Positions 6,350-12,720 of a stretch of 12,720 nt of DNA are shown piece by piece. The notes below the pieces were generated by a model. That model was not told where the DNA came from, did not search any database, and saw only the letters and a list, made by a program, of their open reading frames with translations. Numbering within the stretch: position 1 is the stretch's first letter; every line of letters starts with the position of its first letter. Made by a program: the position numbers and the translations under genes. The stretch spans positions 1 to 12,720 of the forward strand of contig JAIDKP010000352.1 of assembly GCA_029051445.1 (NCBI GenBank), read 5' to 3'. Origin of the DNA: Muribaculaceae bacterium (GTDB lineage: Bacteria; Bacteroidota; Bacteroidia; Bacteroidales; Muribaculaceae).

Positions 6350-7903
6350 ATGAGCAGTCAGCTTGAAAAGGTACAGGAGCTTATCGAGCTCCGCAACCAA
6401 GCCCGGCTCGGAGGTGGCCAGAAAGCCATCGACAAGCAGCACGAGCGCGGCAAATACACCGCACGCGAGCGCATCGCACAACTCCTCGACGAAGACTCGT
6501 TTGAGGAGATCGATATGTTTGTGCGCCACCGTTCCACCAACTTCGGAATGGACAAAAAATCATTCCTTGGCGATGGTGTTGTAACTGGCTACGGCACAAT
6601 CGACGGCCGACTCGTCTACGTATTCGCCCAGGACTTTACCGTATTCGGCGGTTCACTCTCCGATACATTGGCGCTCAATATCTGAAAGATCATGTACATG
6701 GCCATGAAAATGGGAGCCCCCGTCATCGGACTCAACGACTCTGGAGGCGCACGCATTCAGGAAGGCATCAACGCCCTCGCAGGATACGCCGAGATTTTCC
6801 AGCGTAACATCCTCGCTTCGGGTGTGATTCCACAGATCTCGGGCATCCTCGGACCATGCGCCGGAGGTGCTGTCTACTCCCCTGCACTCACCGACTTCAC
6901 CGTCATGACAAAAGGCATTTCCTACATGTTCCTCACAGGACCTAAAGTAGTTAAGACCGTGACGGGAGAAGACGTGACACAGGATGCACTCGGAGGAGCC
7001 GAAGTACACTCTTCAAAGAGCGGCGTGGCACACTTTGCTGCCGAAGACGGAGAAGACGCACTCCGCATCATACGCAAGCTCTTCAGCTACATCCCACAGA
7101 ACAACCTCGAGGAGCCGCCACTGGCTGTCTGCACCGATCCTATCGACCGTCTCGAAGACTCCCTCAACGAGATCGTACCCGACTCCGCAAACCGCCCCTA
7201 CGACATGTATGAGGTTATCGGAGCAATCATCGACAACGGCGAATTCCTGGAAATACAGCGCGACTACGCCAAGAACATCATCATCGGATTCGCACGCTTC
7301 AACGGACAGGCCGTAGGTATCGTGGCCAACCAGCCCAAATACCTCGCAGGTGTCCTCGACTCCAACGCTTCACGCAAGGCTGCGCGATTCGTACGCTTCT
7401 GCGATGCCTTCAACATCCCCATCGTATCGCTCGTCGACGTTCCCGGATTCCTCCCTGGCACTGGACAGGAATACAACGGCGTGATCCTCCACGGAGCAAA
7501 ACTCCTCTACGCCTACGGAGAAGCCACTGTACCCAAGATCACAGTCACACTCCGCAAGAGCTACGGCGGAAGCCACATCGTGATGAGCTGCAAGCAGCTG
7601 CGCGGCGACATGAACTACGCATGGCCTACCGCTGAAATCGCAGTTATGGGAGGCGCAGGAGCTGTCGAGGTACTCTACGCCAAAGAAGCAAAAGACGCCG
7701 AGGATCCAAAGGCTGTGCTTGCCGAAAAGGAAAAAGAGTACAACAAACTCTTCTGCAACCCCTACAACGCAGCGAAATACGGCTACATCGACGACGTTAT
7801 CGAGCCACGCAACACACGTTTCCGCATCATACGCGCCCTTCAGCAGCTCGCTACAAAGAAGGTCACAAATCCTGCCAAGAAACACGGCAACATACCACTG
7901 TAA
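6350..7903 (+). CDS. mmdA: Methylmalonyl-CoA decarboxylase alpha (carboxyltransferase), interrupted by UGA at codon 112
   Basis: Read through its UGA this is a normal 517-residue carboxyltransferase subunit, which moves CO2 from methylmalonyl-CoA to biotin on the carrier protein. It has two crotonase-like halves. Signatures are GGARIQEG at 132-139, [16 protein letters not shown] from 168, [12 protein letters not shown], then [48 protein letters not shown] and the C-terminal [12 protein letters not shown] at 6683-6685 breaks it after residue 111. The frame does not change and both sides match the family, so it is a substitution and not a frameshift. Homologues have Cys there (K-I-C-K-I-M-D). 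Without recoding, the products are a 111-residue N-terminal piece and perhaps a 403-residue piece restarting at 6692. TGA ends other genes here, so wholesale reassignment is unlikely. Function of this allele is uncertain; identity is not. Confidence 0.93.
6683..6685 (+). other. In-frame UGA at the conserved Cys position of mmdA
   Basis: TGA replaces what would be a TGC/TGT codon in L-N-I-(stop)-K-I-M-Y. Four in-frame ATGs follow within 27 bases (6692, 6698, 6704, 6710), offering restart sites. A weak stem at 6711-6734 with a nine-base loop lies 33 bases downstream, but it has mismatches and no G at the start of the loop, so it is not a convincing SECIS. Confidence 0.95.
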
Positions 7904-7941
7904 TTCATTCATCTCATTTTACACGCAACAAGCCAAGAATC

Positions 7942-8862
7942 ATGAAAAGAAAGCTATTGGTTCTCGCACTTGCCGTTGTTGCAGCAGGAGCCTCGCTCTG
8001 CACCGCGCAGGGACGCACAGGTTCACTCTTCATCAACGAGGTGATGGTGCAGAACGACAGCAACTTGGTCGACGATTTCGGGCAGCGTTCGGGATGGATC
8101 GAGCTTTACAACGCCAAGTTTGCTCCGCTTGAAATCTCGAGCGTCTACATCACCAACGACCGCAACAATCCCACAAAATACGCTGTACCTCTCGGAGACG
8201 TAAATACAAAGATCCCCAAGAGACAGCACGTGGTATTCTTCGCCGATAACATGCCGTCGAGAGGCACATTCCACACTTCTTTCAGGCTCGAGCCCGGAAA
8301 AGACAACTGGATAGGACTCTACGACTCCGACAAAATGACACTGATCGATTCAGTGCTCATACCGGCATCACTTCCTGCCGGAGCTTCCTATGCAAGAGTC
8401 GCTGATGCCGCCGACACATGGACTATACGCCACGACTCCGGTGCCGAAGGTGACTACATCACACCAAGCTCAAGCAACATCATCCGCGACACAAACCCAA
8501 AGATCGAGACATTTGCCCAGCGTGACTCCAACGGTTTTGCCATGACAATCATGGCGATGTGCGTTGTCTTCTCGGCACTTGCCCTGCTCTGCATCTGCTT
8601 TATGATCATAAGCGCTATAAACCAGCGCGCCGCACGCAAAACAGAAGAGAAAGTTGTCGCAGAAGAAAACACCGTTGAACAGGCTCCAGAAAGCGGACAC
8701 GATGCTGCACAGGAAGTCATCGCCGCCATCGCTATGGCACTCCACGACCACTTCGATGCCCACGACCGCGAGTCTGCCGTTCTGACAATCAACAAAGTCA
8801 AGCGCGCATACTCACCTTGGAGCTCCAAGATCTACAGCATGCGTCATCTGCCGCAGAAGTAA
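7942..8862 (+). CDS. mmdD: OadG-like decarboxylase subunit with N-terminal lamin-tail domain
   Basis: A 306-residue membrane protein. Residues 1-23 form a signal peptide (MKRKLL, hydrophobic stretch, TAQG). Residues about 26-185 resemble a lamin-tail (LTD) beta-sandwich: SLFINEVM, SGWIELYNAKFAPLEISSVYI, GLYDSDKMTLIDSV. A transmembrane helix spans about 198-225. The cytosolic tail has an acidic linker (232-255), an AIAMALHDHF helix (262-271) and ends with YSPWSSKIYSMR (290-301), typical of OadG-like subunits in this phylum. OadG/MmdD subunits hold the soluble alpha and biotin subunits on the membrane-bound beta subunit. The LTD would lie in the periplasm, perhaps binding envelope material. Classical OadG proteins are under about 120 residues and lack this domain. 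It is between mmdA and the biotin carrier gene, 38 and 51 bases away. The symbol is by analogy. Confidence 0.82.
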   Translation: MKRKLLVLALAVVAAGASLCTAQGRTGSLFINEVMVQNDSNLVDDFGQRSGWIELYNAKFAPLEISSVYITNDRNNPTKYAVPLGDVNTKIPKRQHVVFFADNMPSRGTFHTSFRLEPGKDNWIGLYDSDKMTLIDSVLIPASLPAGASYARVADAADTWTIRHDSGAEGDYITPSSSNIIRDTNPKIETFAQRDSNGFAMTIMAMCVVFSALALLCICFMIISAINQRAARKTEEKVVAEENTVEQAPESGHDAAQEVIAAIAMALHDHFDAHDRESAVLTINKVKRAYSPWSSKIYSMRHLPQK

Positions 8863-8913
8863 TCGGGAACATCAAGGATTTTCCACACACTATTTCTTTT
8901 AAAAGACAAAAAA

Positions 8914-9354
8914 ATGAAAGAATATAAATATAAAATCAACGGAACCGACTACAAAGTAGGTGTGGGCGACATCGACCATGGCATTGTCACGGTAGAAGTC
9001 AACGGCACACCCTATCAGGTCGAAATCGAGCACAAGAGCCCGGCACCCGTCAAGGTAACAAACGCTCCCAAAGCATCAAAGGCACCGCGCACTGCCGAGG
9101 GTGAAAAGATCATCGCAAAACCCGCTACCGGACCAACCGGAGGCTACGCTATCAAAGCCCCACTGCCCGGTGTTGTGCTCTCTGTAAACGTGAAAGTCGG
9201 CGACACAGTCAAGGCAGCAGACACCGTTGCCGTACTCGAGGCTATGAAGATGGAAAACGCCATCCGTGCCGGACGCGACGGCAAAATCGCCTCCATCAAC
9301 GTCAAGGATGGAGAATCGGTACTTGAAAACACCGTACTTGTGACCCTCGAATAA
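8914..9354 (+). CDS. mmdC: Biotin carboxyl carrier subunit of methylmalonyl-CoA decarboxylase
   Basis: A 146-residue biotin carrier. Residues 1-42 form a small beta-rich N-terminal domain (KEYKYKINGTDYKV, VEVNGTPYQVEIE), 43-75 an Ala/Pro/Lys-rich flexible linker, and 76-146 the biotinyl/lipoyl domain, a flattened beta-barrel. Biotin is attached to K112 in the EAMKMEN motif (109-115), mirrored by the KAPLPG turn earlier in the domain. The carrier takes CO2 from the alpha subunit and delivers it to the membrane beta subunit. Needs a biotin ligase encoded elsewhere. It is 51 bases after the OadG-like gene and 37 before the beta subunit. Length and linker are ordinary for the family. Confidence 0.93.
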   Translation: MKEYKYKINGTDYKVGVGDIDHGIVTVEVNGTPYQVEIEHKSPAPVKVTNAPKASKAPRTAEGEKIIAKPATGPTGGYAIKAPLPGVVLSVNVKVGDTVKAADTVAVLEAMKMENAIRAGRDGKIASINVKDGESVLENTVLVTLE

Positions 9355-9391
9355 GGAATCCCCGAATATAAATCAATAAACATCATTCAAA

Positions 9392-10558
9392 ATGACTGAC
9401 GTTTCATTCGGCGATTTCCTTCTGAGCAACCTACGGCAGTTCTGGGAGTTCACTGGCTTCTACAACTGCACATGGCAGCATCTCGTCATGCTGGGCGTAG
9501 GTTTGTTCTTCATATGGCTCGCCATCAAGAAGAACTTTGAGCCGATGCTCCTTGTACCGATCGGATTCGGTATGCTAATCGGCAACATTCCCTTCAACAC
9601 CACTGCCGGACTCGAAATCGGCATCTACGACGAAGGATCTGTTCTCAACATCCTCTACAACGGTGTAGCAGCAGGATGGTATCCGCCGCTCATCTTCCTG
9701 GGCATCGGAGCCATGACCGACTTCACAGCACTCATCGCCAACCCGAAGCTGATGCTTGTAGGTGCGGCTGCACAGTTTGGCATCTTCGGAGCCTACATGG
9801 TGTCGCTCGCACTCGGCTTTGCCCCTGACCAGGCTGGAGCGATCGCCATCATCGGCGGTGCCGACGGTCCCACGGCAATCTTCCTGTCGTCGAAACTCGC
9901 TCCCAACCTCATGGGTGCGATCGCAGTGTCGGCCTACTCCTACATGGCACTCGTTCCCGTGATACAGCCGCCAATCATGCGACTGCTCACCACAAAGAAA
10001 GAGCGTGTCATCAAGATGAAGCCCGCGCGTCAGGTAGCACAGTCCGAAAAGATCATCTTCCCGATCGTAGGTCTCATCCTCACATGCTTCGTTGTCCCCA
10101 CAGGCATACCCCTGCTTGGCATGCTCTTCTTCGGCAACCTGCTCCGTGAGTGCGGCGTTACCACACGACTCGCCAAGACAGCCTCCAACGCGCTCACCGA
10201 CATTGTCACAATCCTGCTCGGAATGACTGTCGGCGCGTCGACACAGGCAACGACCTTCCTCACCGAGAAGACAATATTCATCTTCTTCCTCGGCTTCATG
10301 GCATTCATCATCGCTTCGGCATCCGGTGTATGCTTTGTAAAACTGTTCAACCTCTTCCTGCCGAAATCAAAGAAGCTCAACCCGCTTATCGGAAACGCCG
10401 GTGTATCGGCCGTACCGATGTCGGCACGCATCTCCAACAACCTCGGCCTCGAATACGATCCCTCCAACTACCTGCTCATGCACGCCATGGGTCCGAACGT
10501 TGCGGGTGTCATCGGTTCAGCTGTAGCTGCTGGTGTGCTCCTTGGCTTCCTTGCCTGA
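9392..10558 (+). CDS. mmdB: Sodium-pumping decarboxylase beta subunit
   Basis: A 388-residue polytopic inner-membrane protein of the OadB/MmdB/GcdB family. It decarboxylates carboxybiotin and couples this to Na+ export. By my alignment to Klebsiella OadB, from memory, the key residues are all kept: D158 (GGADGPTAIF) for D203, Y184 for Y229, N330 and G334 for N373 and G377, S339 for S382, and R346 for R389 (the last four in LNPLIGNAGVSAVPMSAR). IGAMTDFTALIANP (105-118) and HAMGPNVAGVIGSAVAAG (364-381) are further signatures. About nine membrane segments plus a re-entrant region are expected. It ends with tandem stops, TGA then TAG. Last gene of the operon, followed at once by a very strong terminator. 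Intactness of this subunit contrasts with the interrupted alpha subunit. Confidence 0.95.
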   Translation: MTDVSFGDFLLSNLRQFWEFTGFYNCTWQHLVMLGVGLFFIWLAIKKNFEPMLLVPIGFGMLIGNIPFNTTAGLEIGIYDEGSVLNILYNGVAAGWYPPLIFLGIGAMTDFTALIANPKLMLVGAAAQFGIFGAYMVSLALGFAPDQAGAIAIIGGADGPTAIFLSSKLAPNLMGAIAVSAYSYMALVPVIQPPIMRLLTTKKERVIKMKPARQVAQSEKIIFPIVGLILTCFVVPTGIPLLGMLFFGNLLRECGVTTRLAKTASNALTDIVTILLGMTVGASTQATTFLTEKTIFIFFLGFMAFIIASASGVCFVKLFNLFLPKSKKLNPLIGNAGVSAVPMSARISNNLGLEYDPSNYLLMHAMGPNVAGVIGSAVAAGVLLGFLA

Positions 10559-10570
10559 TAGGAACAACCG

Positions 10571-10620
10571 CGATAAAAGAAAAAGGATTTCGCCGTGGCG
10601 AAATCCTTTTTCTTTTATCG
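10571..10620. terminator. Strong bidirectional terminator closing the decarboxylase operon
   Basis: A perfect 24-bp inverted repeat (10571-10594 with 10597-10620) with a two-base centre. The GC-rich core GGATTTCGCC is flanked by A-rich and T-rich arms. It lies between mmdB (+) and the convergent DUF308-like gene (-) and should end transcription in both directions. Confidence 0.92.
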
Positions 10621-10632
10621 TATCTGTAACGT

Positions 10633-11226
10633 TTAAATCAGCTCGCCCTCCTCAATCAGAGACTGCTCTGAGGTAATAGCCTTTCGCCCCTTGATACCGG
10701 CTGTCACAAGCTCCATTATCGAAACCACGGCATAAACCACAATTCCTATTCCCGTCATCAGCACAACAACATCGGCCGATGCCCTGACACTGCCGGCACA
10801 AAGTATGACAACCCCCTCTACTATCACAAGGACAGGAAAAATATAAAACCAGCCCGGAAACTTCAGCGGAGCGAAACCATATCCTAAGACATAGACATGC
10901 CAAAGCCCCGCAATAATCAGAATCACGGCAAGCGCATACACGATAATACCGACAAAAAACGAAGGAATGAGAAGCATTGCCGCCCCTATGCACATACCGC
11001 CGATACCCGATGTCGTCCCCGCAAAAGTCGCCCCAGTCCCTGCCGTATTATTCCGGCGGCGGTGAGTCGACACAAGAAAATTAATAAAACCGGTAAGGGC
11101 AAAAAGTCCCCCTATAAGATATACGATCAGTTGAAGTATATCCTGGCGGCGCCACATCAGACACAATGCGACACCGACACCAAGCGCAAGCATACTGCTG
11201 ACCCATTTTCCACTTCTTGCATTCAT
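10633..11226 (-). CDS. HdeD/DUF308-like membrane protein
   Basis: A 197-residue inner-membrane protein with about six hydrophobic segments in pairs (about 10-24, 29-52, 73-90, 92-113, 124-143, 150-172), the layout of the HdeD/DUF308 family. Supporting features are the Arg-rich loop after the second segment (HRRRNN, 55-60) and the Gly-rich start of the third (GIGGMCIGAAMLLIPS). The tail after residue 175 is charged and cytosolic. The E. coli relative HdeD is linked to acid resistance at high cell density, but function in Bacteroidales is unknown. Family assignment is by topology and composition more than by strict motifs. Convergent to mmdB, 79 bases after the LysE-family gene on the same strand; a weak terminator and a possible own promoter lie in that gap. 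Confidence 0.65.
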   Translation of the reverse strand: MNARSGKWVSSMLALGVGVALCLMWRRQDILQLIVYLIGGLFALTGFINFLVSTHRRRNNTAGTGATFAGTTSGIGGMCIGAAMLLIPSFFVGIIVYALAVILIIAGLWHVYVLGYGFAPLKFPGWFYIFPVLVIVEGVVILCAGSVRASADVVVLMTGIGIVVYAVVSIMELVTAGIKGRKAITSEQSLIEEGELI

Positions 11227-11235
11227 AGTTGCTAC

Positions 11236-11266
11236 GTAAATTATGATTATATATGTCTATAACAAA
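11236..11266 (-). promoter_or_regulatory. Possible promoter of the DUF308-like gene
   Basis: On the minus strand TTTG (11266-11263), 19 bases, then TAATTTAC (11243-11236), a partial match to TAnnTTTG. The predicted transcript start is only a few bases before the ATG at 11226, so either the start is further inside (Met at 11193) or the mRNA is nearly leaderless. Confidence 0.35.
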
Positions 11267-11285
11267 AATGCACCGCAGATGTGCA
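11264..11285 (-). terminator. Weak terminator after the LysE-family gene
   Basis: On the minus strand TGCAC, a seven-base loop, GTGCA, then A and a run of five T. Only 5 bp of stem, so modest. Its T-run overlaps the possible -33 box of the next gene. Confidence 0.45.
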
Positions 11286-11305
11286 CGGTACATACATGTT
11301 TTTAT

Positions 11306-11953
11306 TCAGCCGATCCAGCCCTCTACACTGAAATAGACACCGACACACGCCATGATCATCAGCAGAGAGCCGATCACCTTGTTGATCAGCCACAGAGACC
11401 TGACATTGATGTGCGATCTGACCTTGTTCACAAAATAGGTTATCGCATACCACCAGAGTATCGCGCCGAAAAATATAGCAAGATAGCCGATGATATAATG
11501 ATAATAAAGATATTCGGGATCAAGAAAATCAAACTGCGTGAACAGGCCTATGATAAAAAACAGAATCAGAGGATTGGAAAACGTAAACAGAAACCCGGTG
11601 ATAAAATCAAGCCAATGCGTCTCATGCCTTTCATCAGGCTTCTTTAGCCCTTTGGCCGGATTGCTTCTGAAAAGATAATACCCGAAAGCCACAAGAACGA
11701 TACTGCCAAGAAACTGAAGCAGATTGCGGTGGGAATCAATAAAATCGGTAATCAGAGCGAGACCGAGTCCGGCAAGCAGACAATAAAACAGATCCGACAG
11801 AGCAGCGCCGATGCCGGTGAAAAATGCCGGCCAGCGGCCCTTGTTGAGGGTGCGTTGGATACACAACATCCCTATCGGCCCCATAGGAGCCGATATCAAC
11901 ACACCTATCAGCATACCGCTGAAAACTATCTTCGCGAAATACTGCAATTCCAC
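11306..11953 (-). CDS. LysE/RhtB-family amino-acid exporter
   Basis: A 215-residue inner-membrane protein with about six hydrophobic segments. The LysE/RhtB signature APMGPIGMLC is in the first segment (22-31), followed by the second conserved block FFTGIGAALSDLFY (44-57). A cytosolic charged loop (about 98-115) separates the third and fourth segments, and the F-T-F-S-N-P-L-I-L-F-F block (about 123-133) is the usual conserved region of the second half. Members export amino acids or related small molecules by proton antiport; the substrate here cannot be told. The first TM helix begins at residue 6, consistent with the ATG at 11953. It is divergent from the PAP2 gene, with a 110-base gap between them. 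Confidence 0.85.
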   Translation of the reverse strand: MELQYFAKIVFSGMLIGVLISAPMGPIGMLCIQRTLNKGRWPAFFTGIGAALSDLFYCLLAGLGLALITDFIDSHRNLLQFLGSIVLVAFGYYLFRSNPAKGLKKPDERHETHWLDFITGFLFTFSNPLILFFIIGLFTQFDFLDPEYLYYHYIIGYLAIFFGAILWWYAITYFVNKVRSHINVRSLWLINKVIGSLLMIMACVGVYFSVEGWIG

Positions 11954-12049
11954 AATGTAAAATTACACAGTTTTTCAGAAACAGGGTCAAAAAACACCTT
12001 AGATTTACTCCATTTAACTTTTTTATTGCACAAAGCATGGCTTTAATCG

Positions 12050-12057
12050 TATATTTG
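12050..12057 (+). promoter_or_regulatory. -7 box upstream of the PAP2 phosphatase
   Basis: TATATTTG matches TAnnTTTG. The nearest upstream candidate, TTG at 12026-12028, is 21 bases away, a little far. The box ends six bases before the ATG at 12064, so the mRNA would be leaderless or nearly so. Confidence 0.4.
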
Positions 12058-12063
12058 TACATC

Positions 12064-12720
12064 ATGTTAGACATTCTCACAGATATCGACACACAGGTTT
12101 TCCTGTTTTTTCATAATATGCGCGCACCGTTTCTCGACCAGTTCATGTGGCTGTTCTCCAAAAAACTGGTGTGGGTACCGATGTACGCTGCGATACTCTT
12201 CTACCTGTCGCAAAACTTCGGTTGGCGACGGACCGTGATATGCATCATTGCAATCGCGCTGACCATCACACTTGCCGACCAGATATGCGCGTCATTTATA
12301 CGGCCGTTCTGCACAAGATTGCGCCCGACCAATCCCGACAATCCACTGTCGGAAATGGTCACGCTTGTCAACGGATACCGCAGCGGCCGCTACGGATTCC
12401 CGTCATGCCATGCCGCAAACACCTTTGCTCTTGCCACGATTGTCTCGCTCATTGCCAGGCAGCAGAGACTTGCGGTATTCATGTACCTGTGGGCGGTTGT
12501 CACATGCTACTCACGCGTGTATCTCGGAGTTCACTACCCCGGCGACCTGCTCGTAGGAGCAGTCGTAGGATCCATATGTGCCCTGCTTGTCTACTACGCG
12601 GCGGCAGCCATGTGCCCGGCCGGGAAGCTTAAAGCGGCTCATGACACCATAATTTCCCGCATAAAATCACCAGACATAATCATCATTGTCGGCATAGCGA
12701 CCAATATAGTCTTTATCAGA
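12064..12720 (+). CDS. PAP2-superfamily membrane phosphatase (partial, runs off the right edge)
   Basis: The first 219 codons of a type-2 phosphatidic-acid-phosphatase-family membrane protein; no stop is reached. Catalytic motifs are present: R80-(6 residues)-R87-P88, P113-S-C-H116 and S150-R-x5-H157-x3-D161 (SRVYLGVHYPGD). In the first motif an Arg stands where most family members have Lys. The N-terminus MLDILTDIDTQVFLFFHNM and DQFMWLFSKK is typical of Bacteroidetes PAP2 proteins, so the ATG at 12064 is probably right even though the -7 box is very close. Hydrophobic segments alternate with the motifs, as in undecaprenyl-diphosphate and lipid A phosphatases that work at the outer face of the inner membrane. 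Which lipid it acts on is unknown. The segment after residue 200 starts another membrane helix. Confidence 0.88.
   Translation, partial: MLDILTDIDTQVFLFFHNMRAPFLDQFMWLFSKKLVWVPMYAAILFYLSQNFGWRRTVICIIAIALTITLADQICASFIRPFCTRLRPTNPDNPLSEMVTLVNGYRSGRYGFPSCHAANTFALATIVSLIARQQRLAVFMYLWAVVTCYSRVYLGVHYPGDLLVGAVVGSICALLVYYAAAAMCPAGKLKAAHDTIISRIKSPDIIIIVGIATNIVFIR

Noticed and set aside
6660..6700. Frameshift or deletion as cause of the broken mmdA
   Set aside because: The same frame is coding before and after the stop, and the family spacing around it is exact, so only a base substitution is needed.
6711..6734. Bacterial SECIS hairpin after the UGA
   Set aside because: Four pairs including one wobble, then a mismatch and bulge, two pairs, and a loop starting CC. 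Distance to UGA fits but the structure is too weak to call.
7370..7912. Open frame of 180 codons on the - strand opposite mmdA
   Set aside because: Antisense shadow of the conserved C-terminal half of the carboxyltransferase; composition is unnatural.
7942..8010. Lipoprotein signal in the LTD-OadG protein (Cys at residue 20)
   Set aside because: The residue before the Cys is Leu, which does not fit a lipobox, and a good signal peptidase I site follows at TAQ-G.

Overview
The window looks like the chromosome of a gut-type Bacteroidales bacterium, possibly Muribaculaceae (inference). The pointers are promoter boxes of the Bacteroidetes TAnnTTTG type, Shine-Dalgarno-poor starts, a SusC-like plug domain preceded by carboxypeptidase-regulatory-like domains, and a propionate-type decarboxylase operon whose OadG subunit carries a lamin-tail domain. 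The left quarter is visibly more AT-rich than the operon, which favours C-ending codons.

Region 1 (1-3250, + strand) looks accessory. It holds a 101-residue protein with a C-C-CC-C-C cysteine pattern, a strong hairpin terminator, a TlpA/thioredoxin-like lipoprotein, a repeat-rich intergenic block, and a secreted protein with two tandem CarboxypepD_reg-like domains plus a TonB plug but no barrel. Palindromes built on GGACGCAC recur at gene ends here.

Region 2 (3365-5669, - strand) is a probable operon reading leftward: a YghZ-like aldo/keto reductase, a small membrane protein coupled to it by an ATGA overlap, a MarC-family membrane protein, and a Dabb-domain protein.

Region 3 (5739-10620, + strand) is the centrepiece, a five-gene operon starting from a clear promoter and a structured leader: methylmalonyl-CoA epimerase, then the alpha, OadG-like, biotin-carrier and beta subunits of a sodium-pumping methylmalonyl-CoA decarboxylase. 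Together they convert (R)-methylmalonyl-CoA to propionyl-CoA plus CO2 and export Na+, the last energy-conserving step of succinate-to-propionate fermentation. A 24-bp perfect-palindrome terminator closes it. The alpha subunit is broken by one in-frame UGA at residue 112, exactly where the family has a conserved Cys, with intact coding in the same frame on both sides. It may be a nonsense mutation, an assembly error, a split gene with restart, or a Sec/readthrough codon; this is the most important thing to check.

Region 4 (10633-12720) has an HdeD/DUF308-like membrane protein and a LysE-family exporter on the - strand, then a divergent PAP2 phosphatase that runs off the right edge. No tRNA, rRNA, CRISPR array, transposase or integrase was seen.
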